Shown here piece after piece: positions 44,844 through 55,791 of a stretch of DNA of 64,000 bases (positions are counted from its first letter, which is position 1; every line of letters starts with the position of its first letter). Below the pieces are notes generated by a model. The model saw only the letters and a program-made list of their open reading frames with translations, had not been told where the DNA came from and searched no databases. The stretch covers positions 2,930,501-2,994,500 of the forward strand of contig NZ_CP089538.1 of the NCBI RefSeq assembly GCF_021233055.1. Reading direction: 5' to 3'. This stretch comes from Spirosoma oryzicola. GTDB taxonomy: Bacteria > Bacteroidota > Bacteroidia > Cytophagales > Spirosomataceae. The translations under genes were made by a program, and so were the position numbers.

Positions 44844-44887
44844 TTGAGCCGCCGGAACTGATGGTCTATACTGTCCCGGCGGCTCAA
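44844..44887. terminator. Hairpin after gyrA
   Basis: TTGAGCCGCCGG (44844-44855) pairs exactly with CCGGCGGCTCAA (44876-44887). It starts 19 bases after the gyrA stop; there is no long T-run. Confidence 0.65.
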
Positions 44888-44967
44888 ACAATTTAAGGTC
44901 AGTCATGCTTATACAGACAGAATCGTTAATTTCGTTTCTGAAAATAAAACACAACCCCATTTAACAC

Positions 44968-46416
44968 ATGAAATCATCAGCTATTGCAGTTCTCGTAGCG
45001 TGTTGCCTGTCCGCAGGAGCCTATGCTCAGAATCAGGGTGGGGCAGCCAATGCATTGGATGCTGCCGCGATGGATGCCATTAAAAAAGACAAGGACAAGA
45101 GCGACAAGGATATCGCGGACGCGAAAGCGTCGACCAAAGCCAGCACCTGGATGGATCGGGCTAAAACGTACCAGAATATCGCGGCTCAATATATCCGCGT
45201 CGATTCCAGTGCTGCTACCACCGCGTACGAAGCATACAAAAAAGTAATCGAATTAGACAAGGACAAGAAAGGTGGTCCGGGCCGGCTGGCGAAAGAAGCC
45301 GAGGAGGCTATGAAGGGCCAAGCGCTCTACGGTGCTTTCATGCAACAAGGAGTTGCTAAATTCCAGTCGAAAAATTATCCTGATGCGATCAAGGCAATGA
45401 CCGTGGCTGGTGATATCAATCCAAAAGATACGCTGGCACCGTTATATACAGCGATCGCTGCTCAGCAGTTGAAAGATAATGCTACCGCAAAAACCCAGTT
45501 GGAAAAATACATCGCTGGTGGTGGTAAAGACGCGTCTATTTACGGTTCGCTGGCGATGCTGTACAGTACCGACAACGAAGTGGATAAAGCACTGGCTACC
45601 TTGGATAAAGGGATAGCACTTGCCCCCAACAATAAAGATCTGTCGAATGAGAAGGTCAACATCATGCTTCGTACAAACCGGATGGATGATGCGATCGCGG
45701 GAATGAAGCAGATGGTTGAGAAAGATCCGAAGAACGTTCAGAACTTGGTAAACCTGGGTATCATTTATGATAACGCAGCTACCAAAGCGAAAGAAGAAGT
45801 TCGGAAGCTGGAAGGCGAAACAAAGAAAAGCGGTAACGCTGGCAAGCAGCTCGCCGATGCGAAAGGTTTGCTGGATACGTACAGCAGTGAGGTAACTCGC
45901 CTGAGTGGTTTGATCAAGAAGCAGCCAAAGAGCGCGGAACTGAAGCGTCAGTTAGCTGACGTTCAGAAAAGAGCCGCTGATCAGAAAGCCGAGATTGCCC
46001 GGTTGGATGCAGCCGCTAAAGAAGCGTCGGCTAACGCATCGGCTACCGCGGACTCGGAAAAGCGGTTGACCGAACTGAGACAGAAGCAAACGGAACAAAT
46101 GGGGCTAGCTAAAGACTACTACACGAAAGCGCTGGCCGTTGATCCGAATAACTACGATGCAAACTTTAACCTGGGCGTTTACTATTATAACGAAGGGGCT
46201 GAGTTGAACAAGCAGTTGTCAGCCATGGATATGAAAGAGTATCAGGCTAAGGGTAAGGAAATCGAAGGAAAAGTTTGTGGTAAGTTCAAACTGGCGTTAC
46301 CATACTTTACCAAAGCCAAGTCGATTAAAGACGAAGCGGAAGTAACGGACAACCTGACAAACCTGCAAAACATTCTAAAACAGTACGAAGAAAAGAAAGT
46401 AGTCTGTGCAGAATAA
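44968..46416 (+). CDS. Exported TPR protein with coiled-coil insertion
   Basis: A 482-residue exported protein: signal peptide MKSSAIAVLVACCLSAGAYA, then several tetratricopeptide repeats (YGAFMQQGVAKFQSKNYPDA, KALATLDKGIALAPNNKDLS, VDPNNYDANFNLGVYYYNEG), with a long charged helical insertion (about residues 260-390, rich in Lys, Glu, Gln and Ala) that is probably coiled coil. It would act as a periplasmic or outer-membrane-associated scaffold. Genes of this kind follow gyrA in many Bacteroidota. Function unknown. Confidence 0.85.
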   Translation: MKSSAIAVLVACCLSAGAYAQNQGGAANALDAAAMDAIKKDKDKSDKDIADAKASTKASTWMDRAKTYQNIAAQYIRVDSSAATTAYEAYKKVIELDKDKKGGPGRLAKEAEEAMKGQALYGAFMQQGVAKFQSKNYPDAIKAMTVAGDINPKDTLAPLYTAIAAQQLKDNATAKTQLEKYIAGGGKDASIYGSLAMLYSTDNEVDKALATLDKGIALAPNNKDLSNEKVNIMLRTNRMDDAIAGMKQMVEKDPKNVQNLVNLGIIYDNAATKAKEEVRKLEGETKKSGNAGKQLADAKGLLDTYSSEVTRLSGLIKKQPKSAELKRQLADVQKRAADQKAEIARLDAAAKEASANASATADSEKRLTELRQKQTEQMGLAKDYYTKALAVDPNNYDANFNLGVYYYNEGAELNKQLSAMDMKEYQAKGKEIEGKVCGKFKLALPYFTKAKSIKDEAEVTDNLTNLQNILKQYEEKKVVCAE

Positions 46417-46422
46417 CACTAG

Positions 46423-46455
46423 GAGGGCCGGTACCAAAAGTATCGGCCCTCTTTT
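46423..46455 (+). terminator. Intrinsic terminator after the TPR gene
   Basis: GAGGGCCGGTAC (46423-46434) pairs with GTATCGGCCCTC (46440-46451) with one G-T pair around CAAAA, followed by TTTT. Confidence 0.85.
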
Positions 46456-47072
46456 ATGATGATCTTACTTAACATAATATAAATTATATAACAAATCGTA
46501 TTGTACTGGAATAGCTGTCATGATACCGACCATGTTTAGTTTAGCTATGAAAGTAAGTAGTTTTCTTGAGATCAAGAAAACTACCAAGAGGGTGCCTTTC
46601 GCTGCAAGGTGATTGAACTCTACCGTGGGATTGGTGAGTAAAGACTAGCTTTTAGCTGAATTAAAAATCTTCCCAAATTCGCAGCATGTCTTAAACCAGA
46701 TCTATCGACGCCATTATTATAAGTTCAAATAGCCTTGGCTGAGGAAAAACAAAATCGATGATTGGCGTACGCTCAGCAAGCAATTATCCCATGCTCCAAG
46801 TGGAAAAAATAAAGCTCAAAACCGTATGGTTTGCGTGACTTGATCGACAAGTTATCCACGTGGAACGCTAAAGTATTGCTTTACAAGGGTTTAGGGCATA
46901 AACGCAAAAAACAGTCTCCAGAGCATTCTAAAGGCTGTTTTCTAAGTATCTACAATTGGTTATTGGCGGTGAAACCGACGAGTAAAACGAATTAACGATC
47001 CTGATTCAACTGAGTTTATAACAAGAAACTAGCTCCAATAGGTCTAGTAGCTAATTATCTTCGGCAGCAACG
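46456..47072. other. AT-rich intergenic with hairpin and possible gene remnant
   Basis: No intact gene. GTAGTTTTCTTGA (46557-46569) pairs exactly with TCAAGAAAACTAC (46572-46584) with only two bases between, almost a perfect palindrome. Further on, 46813-46995 holds an open plus-strand stretch of 60 codons (ending before TAA at 46993), Lys-rich, without a good ATG start (TTG at 46828). It may be a decayed gene fragment, but I cannot assign a family. Confidence 0.4.
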
Positions 47073-47564
47073 TCAATGAGTTGATGTATACTCCCGGAAT
47101 GAGCCATCCGTATAAAAAATCAGGATTCGTTCAACCTTCTTCTCTGCTGTGGTTGGCATCGGGGCTGGCTCCTCGACAAACTCAGAATTTATAGGAACTG
47201 TCGGCGAACTTGGTGGAATTTCATTGCGCTGGCTTCTTACGCCTAGAGGCTGCGGTACGGAATAAGAGACCTCTTGATGAAATCGATCAGGACGATCGTT
47301 CGGGCGAATCGTATTTCTAGTGGAGTAATTGATAGACGACGCCTGGGACGGCATCGGGTTTTGACTTTCATCTTCCATAATCCACTCGTAGCCCAACTCA
47401 GGAAAACGGCGAATTATTTTTTGTATAATGTCGAAACTAGGTCGATTTCGTCCTGATAATATATGAGAGATGCTAGACCGCTGAACCCCTATCTCATCGG
47501 CGAAATAAGACGGAGACAAGTTCTTTTCAATTAGGATCTGTTTAATCTTATCATTGATGGTCAT
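47073..47564 (-). CDS. Xre-family transcriptional regulator
   Basis: A 163-residue regulator from ATG 47564. The N-terminal 65 residues form an Xre/Cro helix-turn-helix (IKQILIEKNLSPSYFADEIG, then VQRSSISHILSGRNRPSFDI; recognition helix about residues 28-37). The middle (70-140) is polar and probably disordered, and a short beta hairpin closes the protein (VERILIFYTDGSFREYTS). The frame is open to 47693, but the extra residues do not look protein-like. Three ATTTACG repeats lie at its own promoter, which suggests autoregulation. No partner toxin is adjacent. Confidence 0.85.
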   Translation of the reverse strand: MTINDKIKQILIEKNLSPSYFADEIGVQRSSISHILSGRNRPSFDIIQKIIRRFPELGYEWIMEDESQNPMPSQASSINYSTRNTIRPNDRPDRFHQEVSYSVPQPLGVRSQRNEIPPSSPTVPINSEFVEEPAPMPTTAEKKVERILIFYTDGSFREYTSTH

Positions 47565-47599
47565 AATTCTTCTTTGTCTACGGAATACCATATGCGATA

Positions 47600-47643
47600 C
47601 AAAGATAAACGTAAATTCTGTACCGTAAATTACAGCCGTAAAT
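47600..47643 (-). promoter_or_regulatory. Promoter and three-repeat operator of the Xre gene
   Basis: On the minus strand, TATCTTTG (47607-47600) is a -7 box 35 bases before the start codon. Three copies of ATTTACG (plus strand CGTAAAT) lie upstream at 47610-47616, 47624-47630 and 47637-47643, spaced 14 and 13 bp, covering the -33 region. The regular spacing fits a repressor binding its own promoter. Confidence 0.6.
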
Positions 47644-47656
47644 GTACGGACATAAT

Positions 47657-47716
47657 ACAAAAATAAATAGGGTGTACAATTGAATAATAACAATTGTACA
47701 CCCTATTTATTTTTGT
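47657..47716. terminator. 26-bp perfect inverted repeat after dapD
   Basis: 47657-47682 is exactly complementary to 47691-47716 with an 8-base loop. The outer part is A/T-rich with runs of A and T. It lies between the dapD stop and the Xre promoter and probably ends the dapD transcript. Confidence 0.7.
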
Positions 47717-47757
47717 CACGTTACTGGTTATGTAAGTAAATGTGACTTTGTAAACTA

Positions 47758-48573
47758 TTAAACTGTTACATTGTTCTCGCGCAACGCATCGTTCAGGGAT
47801 GTTTTTAAATCTGTAGATTCTTTACGCTGGCCAATAATAATAGCACAAGGAACATGAAATTCGCCAGCCGGAAATTGTTTAGCATAGCTACCAGGGATCA
47901 CAACGGAGTTAGCAGGAACTTTTCCTTTGTACTCGACGGGCTTTTCACCAGTAACGTCAATGATTTTTGATGAGCCAGTGATGGTTACTCCGGCGCCGAG
48001 TACAGCCCGCTTACCTATGTGAGCTCCCTCAACAACAATGCAACGCGAACCAATAAAGGCTCCATCTTCAACAATGACGGGTGCGGCTTGTGGTGGTTCA
48101 AGTACTCCCCCAATGCCAACACCGCCACTAAGGTGAACATCTTTACCAATCTGAGCGCAACTGCCTACGGTAGCCCATGTATCAACCATCGTACGTTCAT
48201 CTACATAAGCACCAATGTTTACATACGAAGGCATAAGGATAACCCCCGGCGCCTGATAGGAACCGTATCGGGCAACAGCCGGTGGAACTACCCGTACTTT
48301 AGCTTCAGCGAATTTAGTTTTTAATGGGATCTTGTCGTGGAATGAAAAAATTCCTACCTCCTCTTGTTTCATCTGTTGACTAATGAAATAAAGAAGTATG
48401 GATTTTTTTACCCACTCATTGACGATCCATTCCCCCTGTTCATCAGTCGATGGATTGGCCACCCGCAGAACTCCCCTATCTAATTGATCTATTACTTCTT
48501 TGATCAACTCAATTGATTTTGGATCAGCTAATAATTCTCGATTAGCCCAAATAGCTTCGATTTCGTTACGCAT
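47758..48573 (-). CDS. dapD: Tetrahydrodipicolinate N-succinyltransferase
   Basis: DapD transfers succinyl from succinyl-CoA to tetrahydrodipicolinate in the lysine/diaminopimelate pathway. The 271-residue protein has the helical N-terminus and a left-handed parallel beta helix with hexapeptide repeats (VNIGAYVDERTMVDTWATVG, CAQIGKDVHLSGGVGIGG, VIVEDGAFIGSRCIVVEGAH). YGSYQAPGVILMPSYV is conserved in the family. Its codons are clearly more AT-rich than most of the window. No other lysine genes are nearby. Confidence 0.95.
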   Translation of the reverse strand: MRNEIEAIWANRELLADPKSIELIKEVIDQLDRGVLRVANPSTDEQGEWIVNEWVKKSILLYFISQQMKQEEVGIFSFHDKIPLKTKFAEAKVRVVPPAVARYGSYQAPGVILMPSYVNIGAYVDERTMVDTWATVGSCAQIGKDVHLSGGVGIGGVLEPPQAAPVIVEDGAFIGSRCIVVEGAHIGKRAVLGAGVTITGSSKIIDVTGEKPVEYKGKVPANSVVIPGSYAKQFPAGEFHVPCAIIIGQRKESTDLKTSLNDALRENNVTV

Positions 48574-50646
<2,073 letters not shown>

Positions 50647-50730
50647 GTCACAAATGTAAACTAAGTCGCTGGAAGGCCAGTCATCTACCTAGTTTACCTT
50701 ATTGAATAGACTTTCTGGTTCTTAATTTAC

Positions 50731-50763
50731 AAATGGGTGCGGTTTACAAAACTGCACCCATTT
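50731..50763. terminator. Hairpin overlapping the trmB stop
   Basis: AAATGGGTGC (50731-50740) pairs exactly with GCACCCATTT (50754-50763), with GTTT/AAAC extending the stem inward. It lies between convergent gap and trmB and covers the last codons of trmB. Confidence 0.7.
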
Positions 50764-51409
50764 TACATTGTAAATAGTTGATTGTAAAGCCTTTATTAAA
50801 AAACATTTCTTCGTATTTAGTCTTTATACCGATGTGAATTCTATTTAAATTGGACTGATATAGGTCTGTTGTTGATTGTAAATCGTAGCAACCGTTGCCT
50901 TTAACTTGTTCCAGACTATACGCGAACAGCTCGGGATTGTCAGTTTTCAAATGTAATGATCCACCAGGCTTAAGTAGTCGTTTGTAAACAGCCAAAAAGC
51001 GTGGATGCGTCAGTCGGTGCTTCTCTTGTTTCGGCCTGGGTTGCGGGTCAGGAAATGTAATCCAGATCTCATTGACCTCTCCTTCGTCAAAGAATTCCTC
51101 CAGGTAATTAATGTCTGTCCGTAGGAATGCCACGTTCGACAAACCCAGGGTCTGCGCGATCTTCGACCCTCTCGCAATCCGGTCTCCTTTGATATCGACA
51201 CCGATGAAATTTTTGTCGGGAAACGCCTGCGCTAAGCCAACGGTGTATTCACCTTTCCCACACGCCAACTCCAGTATTAGCGGATTTTCGTTTGTAAAAT
51301 AGTCGGCACGCCAATGACCTTTAATGCTTTTGTAAAGAGGTTTACCAACTTCAATGACGTTTGTGCTTTCCGCATTTTGCAGAAAGAAATGATGTTTGCG
51401 ACGAGTCAC
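50744..51409 (-). CDS. trmB: tRNA (guanine-46-N7)-methyltransferase
   Basis: TrmB methylates G46 of tRNA using SAM. The 221-residue protein has the typical start RRKHHFFLQNA, the SAM motif ILELACGKGEYTVGLAQAFP, VDIKGDRIARG and the family motif EIWITFPDPQPRPKQEKHRL. It is the last gene of the tonB-folC-trmB run; the gap to folC is only two bases. Confidence 0.95.
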   Translation of the reverse strand: MTRRKHHFFLQNAESTNVIEVGKPLYKSIKGHWRADYFTNENPLILELACGKGEYTVGLAQAFPDKNFIGVDIKGDRIARGSKIAQTLGLSNVAFLRTDINYLEEFFDEGEVNEIWITFPDPQPRPKQEKHRLTHPRFLAVYKRLLKPGGSLHLKTDNPELFAYSLEQVKGNGCYDLQSTTDLYQSNLNRIHIGIKTKYEEMFFNKGFTINYLQCKMGAVL

Positions 51410-51411
51410 GG

Positions 51412-52698
51412 TTATAAATTAATTAATTCAGCAATGTGATAATTACTCCCCGTAACGACCACTAAATCGTTAGGGGATGCTTCCTGTAAAGCAGCTTCAA
51501 GCGCACTGTTTACATCCTTGTAGTAAGCGCCGAAACGGCCCAGCACCTGTGCTTCCGCTTGCAACGTTTCGGCGGGCAGTGACCGGGGTGAATCGGCCTG
51601 ACAGAAATAGTAAGTAGCCGATGTGGGTAAGGTGAGCAGAACCGAAGTCCGATCTTTGTCGGCAACCAGGCCGATGACCATTCGCAACGAAGCACATGAC
51701 ATGGTTTGCAGCGTGGCAAAAAGCGCTTCCAGTCCCGGTTTATTATGGGCTGTATCGACAATAACACGGGGCTCCTGACGAAGCATCTGGAAACGACCTT
51801 TCAGTCCGGTCAGTGAAACCACCGATCGTAAACCGTTCTCAATAGCCTCGAATGAGACGGGCCATATTGGCTGTAAAACAGCGATTGTGGCGAGCACCGT
51901 TGCTACGTTCCGAAGCTGGTAACCGCCCGTCAAATCCAACGACAAGGACCGCGTTGGAGCCGTATCGTTGCGAACGCGTAGCTGCCGCAGCCCTTCCGAA
52001 ACCCCATCCTGTTCTACTAAATACTGCTGGTCGGCAATGGTCAGTGGGGCATTTAGCAAATTAGCAATATCGGTAAAGACCGGAATTGTTTCGGCCTGCG
52101 TTTCTCCCACGATGACCGGAACGCCGGGTTTTATAATTCCGGCTTTCTCCCGGGCGATTTGCGGGAGTGTGTCACCCAACACGTCGGTATGATCATAGCC
52201 GATATTGGTGATCACCGATGCCAGCGGTGTAATTACGTTGGTCGAGTCGAGCCGCCCCCCCAGGCCTACTTCAATGATCGCCACATCGAGTTGCTGGCGG
52301 GCGAAATAATCGAAAGCCATTGCTACAGTTACCTCGAAAAAAGACGGTTCGATGGTTTCGATCAACGCCTGATTGGCTGTTACGAAAGCGGCTACCTCCT
52401 CTTCGGCGATCGGCTGCCCATTGAGCCGAATGCGCTCGGTAAACGATTTTAGGTGTGGAGATGTGTACAATCCTACCCGATAACCCGCCGACTGATAAAC
52501 AGCCGCCAGCATGTGTGAGGTACTGCCCTTGCCGTTTGTTCCGGCAACATGAATACTGTTAAACTGGTGTTGCGGATTACCGAGTGCCTCACACAATCGG
52601 AGCGTATTGGTCAATCCGGGCTTGAGTGCCTTGGCACCGATCCGGTGAAAAACGGGGAGCCGACTGTACAGATAGTCGAGCGCTTCCTGATACTGCAT
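51412..52698 (-). CDS. folC: Folylpolyglutamate/dihydrofolate synthase
   Basis: FolC adds glutamates to folates (and, in bifunctional forms, to dihydropteroate), using ATP. The 428-residue protein shows HVAGTNGKGSTSHMLAAVYQ (ATP-binding loop), LYTSPHLKSFTERIRLNG, GLGGRLDSTNVI and DVLGDTLPQIAREKAGIIKP, all Mur-ligase-like motifs of the family. Its ATG at 52698 directly follows the stop of the TonB-like gene with no gap, so the two are translationally coupled; trmB follows after two bases. Confidence 0.95.
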   Translation of the reverse strand: MQYQEALDYLYSRLPVFHRIGAKALKPGLTNTLRLCEALGNPQHQFNSIHVAGTNGKGSTSHMLAAVYQSAGYRVGLYTSPHLKSFTERIRLNGQPIAEEEVAAFVTANQALIETIEPSFFEVTVAMAFDYFARQQLDVAIIEVGLGGRLDSTNVITPLASVITNIGYDHTDVLGDTLPQIAREKAGIIKPGVPVIVGETQAETIPVFTDIANLLNAPLTIADQQYLVEQDGVSEGLRQLRVRNDTAPTRSLSLDLTGGYQLRNVATVLATIAVLQPIWPVSFEAIENGLRSVVSLTGLKGRFQMLRQEPRVIVDTAHNKPGLEALFATLQTMSCASLRMVIGLVADKDRTSVLLTLPTSATYYFCQADSPRSLPAETLQAEAQVLGRFGAYYKDVNSALEAALQEASPNDLVVVTGSNYHIAELINL

Positions 52699-53637
52699 TT
52701 ACTTGGACGTGATAATAAAGGTAATCGTACCGGTGGCTACGGGTGGCGTAGCGCCCCCTTTGGGCCGAAGTCGAAGCCGTTGCACCGCTTTCCGGTAAAC
52801 TTCGACGACGGACGGACTAACGGTTGTTTGCTGGGTTTGAACGCGGGTAATTTCGCCCTCGCCATCAACGGTAATCTTAAACACAATCTTTCCGGTTTCA
52901 TCCGAATCGTCGTTCACGCTCGGACGACCGGCCAGTGACCAGCCCGACACGTCAAATGCAACGCCCGTAGCGGCCCCACCCGGCGTACCGTATAAACTCT
53001 TGGCATCAATTTTACCGTTTGGATTGCCTTTGTCCCCAACGCCACTGGCGTCATCCCCGTTGTTGTTGCCCCCGACACCGGATGCTTTGCCAATTGTTCC
53101 ATTGGAACCTCCGCTGCTGGTTGATTTTTTAAACAAGGCATCACTGTTTACCGACTCGGCTTTCCGGGTCGGAGCGGGTGGAGCAGGCCGTTCGGCGGGG
53201 GCTACCTTCGCGGTTTCGATTCGTTTCGGTTCCGGACGTTCGGGCGTGGTTACCGGGCTTTCCGCTTTGCTGGCAATAATCGGCTTTTCCGTTGCGGTTT
53301 TGGCGGGTTTGGCATCCTCAACCTTCGGCGTTGGAACGGGCCGGACCTTTTCCAGCTTGGGCGTCATCGTTACTTTCGGATTCTCGCGTTTTTCGGACGC
53401 TTTCACTTCTTCGGGGTTGGGCGAATCGGATGCCTTATTGTGCGTCTGGATGCGACCGCTTCCCCGCGTATCTGTTCCGAAGTTAACCTCCACAAACTGG
53501 ATAGGCGTTGGAACGGGAACGGTCTGCGACAGATGAACAAATAAGAGAACGGCCACCAACAGGACGTTGATAAGGGCTGCCCCCGCCAGCGACTTTACCC
53601 GAATGGATTCTTCGTTGTCAAATGTGATTCGGTTCAT
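52699..53637 (-). CDS. TonB-like energy transducer
   Basis: A 312-residue TonB-family protein. One N-terminal membrane helix (LAGAALINVLLVAVLLFVHL) is followed by a periplasmic Pro/Lys/Glu-rich spacer (about residues 40-165) and a C-terminal domain with FDVSGWSLAGRPSVNDDSDE and KIVFKITVDGEGEITRVQTQ, the TonB/TolA-like beta domain that touches outer-membrane receptors. It begins the tonB-folC-trmB run; no exbB or exbD gene is seen upstream, where menD is divergent. Which receptors it powers cannot be told. Confidence 0.88.
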   Translation of the reverse strand: MNRITFDNEESIRVKSLAGAALINVLLVAVLLFVHLSQTVPVPTPIQFVEVNFGTDTRGSGRIQTHNKASDSPNPEEVKASEKRENPKVTMTPKLEKVRPVPTPKVEDAKPAKTATEKPIIASKAESPVTTPERPEPKRIETAKVAPAERPAPPAPTRKAESVNSDALFKKSTSSGGSNGTIGKASGVGGNNNGDDASGVGDKGNPNGKIDAKSLYGTPGGAATGVAFDVSGWSLAGRPSVNDDSDETGKIVFKITVDGEGEITRVQTQQTTVSPSVVEVYRKAVQRLRLRPKGGATPPVATGTITFIITSK

Positions 53638-53861
53638 GAAGTAGGATTAACGGATTAAATGGATTGGTGTACACTATAACGTTACCAGCCTCCGCTTCGT
53701 TTATGACGGATTAGCTGGATTGACAGAACGGACCGATTTCATTGATCAGTGGGGTGAAAAAGAACAGGCCAATGGGTGCGGATTCGGGCAAAAAGTAATT
53801 CTATAAACAAAGTAACGTAAAATCTAGGACAGATGGCCGAACGCTGTCCCGTTTCAATGGT

Positions 53862-53869
53862 TATGTTTG
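53862..53869 (+). promoter_or_regulatory. -7 box (TATGTTTG) for menD
   Basis: TATGTTTG fits TAnnTTTG, 26 bases before the menD start. No clear -33 partner. It shares the upstream region with the divergent tonB-like gene. Confidence 0.55.
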
Positions 53870-53894
53870 CAGCCCTAACGTCTCTTTACGCTTT

Positions 53895-55637
53895 ATGCCG
53901 GTCCTGCAACCCATTGTCAACATCGCCGAACTTCTTTATCAGAAAGGAATCACCGACGTGATGGTCGCGCCGGGTTCGCGCTCCGCTCCGCTTACACTGG
54001 CGGTCGCCCGCCATCCGCATCTTCGGGTGCGCGTCGTTGCCGATGAGCGGTCAGCTGGCTTTATTGCCCTGGGCATGGCTCAGCAAAGCCAAAATCCGGT
54101 GGCGTTGATCTGTACCTCCGGCAGTGCGGTGTACAACCTCGCCCCCGCCGTTGTTGAAGCGTATTTTCAGCAGGTCCCGCTGCTGCTGCTGACCGCCGAC
54201 CGGCCGCACGAGTGGTTGCACCAGCAGGATGGTCAAACCATCGATCAGGCGACTATCTTCGGAACGCACGTCAAGCGGAGTTACGATCTGCCCGCCGATT
54301 ACAGCCACCCCGATGCCCGCTGGTTTATCGAACGCTCGGTCAACGAAGCCATCAATCTGTGTCGCCTGCCCGCACCGGGGCCGGTTCACATCAACGTTCC
54401 CCTGCGGGAGCCTTTTTATCCAACTGCCGAAGAATCGTTTCGGGCCGAGCGGGTACGGGTACTCGATACCCTTCCGGCTCAGCCTACGCTGTCAACCGAC
54501 ACCTGGCACAAGCTGCTCAATGAATGGGATCAAAGCGAACGCACGCTCCTGGCGGTGGGGCAGATTCCCTACGATCCGGCCTTACTGGCTATTCTTCGGA
54601 AAATAAGCGAGGAACTGGGCGTACCGGTCGTCGGGGAAATTACCACTTCGATGGCCCACAATGATCAGTTTATCACGCATACGGACACGTTTCTGGCGGG
54701 GATCGACGCGACAAACGCCGAAGCGCTGCGACCCGACCTGCTGATTACCCTCGGCAATTCCTTTCTGACCCGAAACCTGAAAACCTATTTCCGCCAGTAT
54801 CCCGCCCGACGCCACTGGCACATCCACCCCACCGTTGACCGCATCAATGATTCGTTTCAATCCCTGACAACGCTTGTCCCCTCCGAACCCCGGCCTTTCC
54901 TCGACAAACTATTTGCCGATTTAGATTACCAGCGTTTTTTGCAGGGCGACGATGCCGATCAAAACGACACCTTTCTCAACCGGTGGCAAACCGCCGACCG
55001 ACAGGCCACTAAACTAGTTCGGCAAACCGTCAGCGGTACCGATCGCCGACTAACCGACTGGTCGGCGGTACAACAGGTACTCGATCACTTGCCGGCGCAG
55101 TCGGTATTACACCTGGCGAATAGTATGCCCGTGCGGTACGCAAATCTCTGCGGCATCGATGAACAGCAGCACATTCAGGTCTGGGCCAACCGGGGCGTCA
55201 GTGGTATCGATGGTTGTTTGAGTACGGCGGTCGGTACTGCGTTACTAACCGATCAGATCGTGACACTTGTGGTGGGCGACGTTGCTTTTTTTTACGACCG
55301 GAATGCCTTATGGTCGAATCCCGTACCGCCTAACCTGCGCATTGTCCTTCTTAACAATGACGGTGGACATATCTTTCGGATCATCGACGGGCCGAGCCGA
55401 CAACCTGAGCTGGAACGCTATTTCGAAACACCGCACGGTTATACGGCCCGGAACACCGCCGAGGATGCCAGGCTCGACTACCAGGTATGCACCTCGCTCG
55501 AAACGGTACAGACCCTCCTACCGGATTTTTTCACCCGGAGTGAACGAGCTAAACTACTGGAAGTAACGACCGACAAGTACGTCAACCAGGAACAGTTTGC
55601 CACCTACAAAGCACAGTGTCGGCAACTGTTCCAATAA
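53895..55637 (+). CDS. menD: Menaquinone synthesis enzyme MenD
   Basis: MenD (2-succinyl-5-enolpyruvyl-6-hydroxy-3-cyclohexene-1-carboxylate synthase) joins isochorismate and 2-oxoglutarate using thiamine diphosphate, a step of menaquinone synthesis. The 580-residue protein has APGSRSAPLTLAVARHPHLR, ADERSAGFIALGMAQ (with the catalytic Glu) and HEWLHQQDGQTIDQATIFG, then NRGVSGIDGCLSTAVGTALL and the thiamine-binding region VGDVAFFYDRNALW ... LNNDGGHIF. Other men genes are not nearby. It ends at a long hairpin. Confidence 0.95.
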   Translation: MPVLQPIVNIAELLYQKGITDVMVAPGSRSAPLTLAVARHPHLRVRVVADERSAGFIALGMAQQSQNPVALICTSGSAVYNLAPAVVEAYFQQVPLLLLTADRPHEWLHQQDGQTIDQATIFGTHVKRSYDLPADYSHPDARWFIERSVNEAINLCRLPAPGPVHINVPLREPFYPTAEESFRAERVRVLDTLPAQPTLSTDTWHKLLNEWDQSERTLLAVGQIPYDPALLAILRKISEELGVPVVGEITTSMAHNDQFITHTDTFLAGIDATNAEALRPDLLITLGNSFLTRNLKTYFRQYPARRHWHIHPTVDRINDSFQSLTTLVPSEPRPFLDKLFADLDYQRFLQGDDADQNDTFLNRWQTADRQATKLVRQTVSGTDRRLTDWSAVQQVLDHLPAQSVLHLANSMPVRYANLCGIDEQQHIQVWANRGVSGIDGCLSTAVGTALLTDQIVTLVVGDVAFFYDRNALWSNPVPPNLRIVLLNNDGGHIFRIIDGPSRQPELERYFETPHGYTARNTAEDARLDYQVCTSLETVQTLLPDFFTRSERAKLLEVTTDKYVNQEQFATYKAQCRQLFQ

Positions 55638-55679
55638 CTACAACTACAGGTATAGTTAATTAGTTGGTCCCTTCAACAG

Positions 55680-55749
55680 AAGCGTTCGCCTTCCCCGAAA
55701 AGCCAGTACAGTAAACTCCCTGACTGGTTTTTGGGGAAGACGAACGCTT
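55680..55749. terminator. Long hairpin after menD
   Basis: AAGCGTTCG (55680-55688) pairs with CGAACGCTT (55741-55749), continued inward by CTTCCCC/GGGGAAG and AAGCCAGT/ACTGGTTT with one mismatch and one bulge: about 28 bp in all. It lies between convergent menD and the SDR gene. Confidence 0.7.
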
Positions 55750-55791
55750 ATAGGACGGGCTATCCGGATTATGACGAACCAGTTATTGTTA

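Noticed and set aside
46852..46860. TTATCCACG, one base from the DnaA-box TTATCCACA
   Set aside because: A single near-match in AT-rich DNA without other DnaA boxes or dnaA; no evidence of a replication origin.
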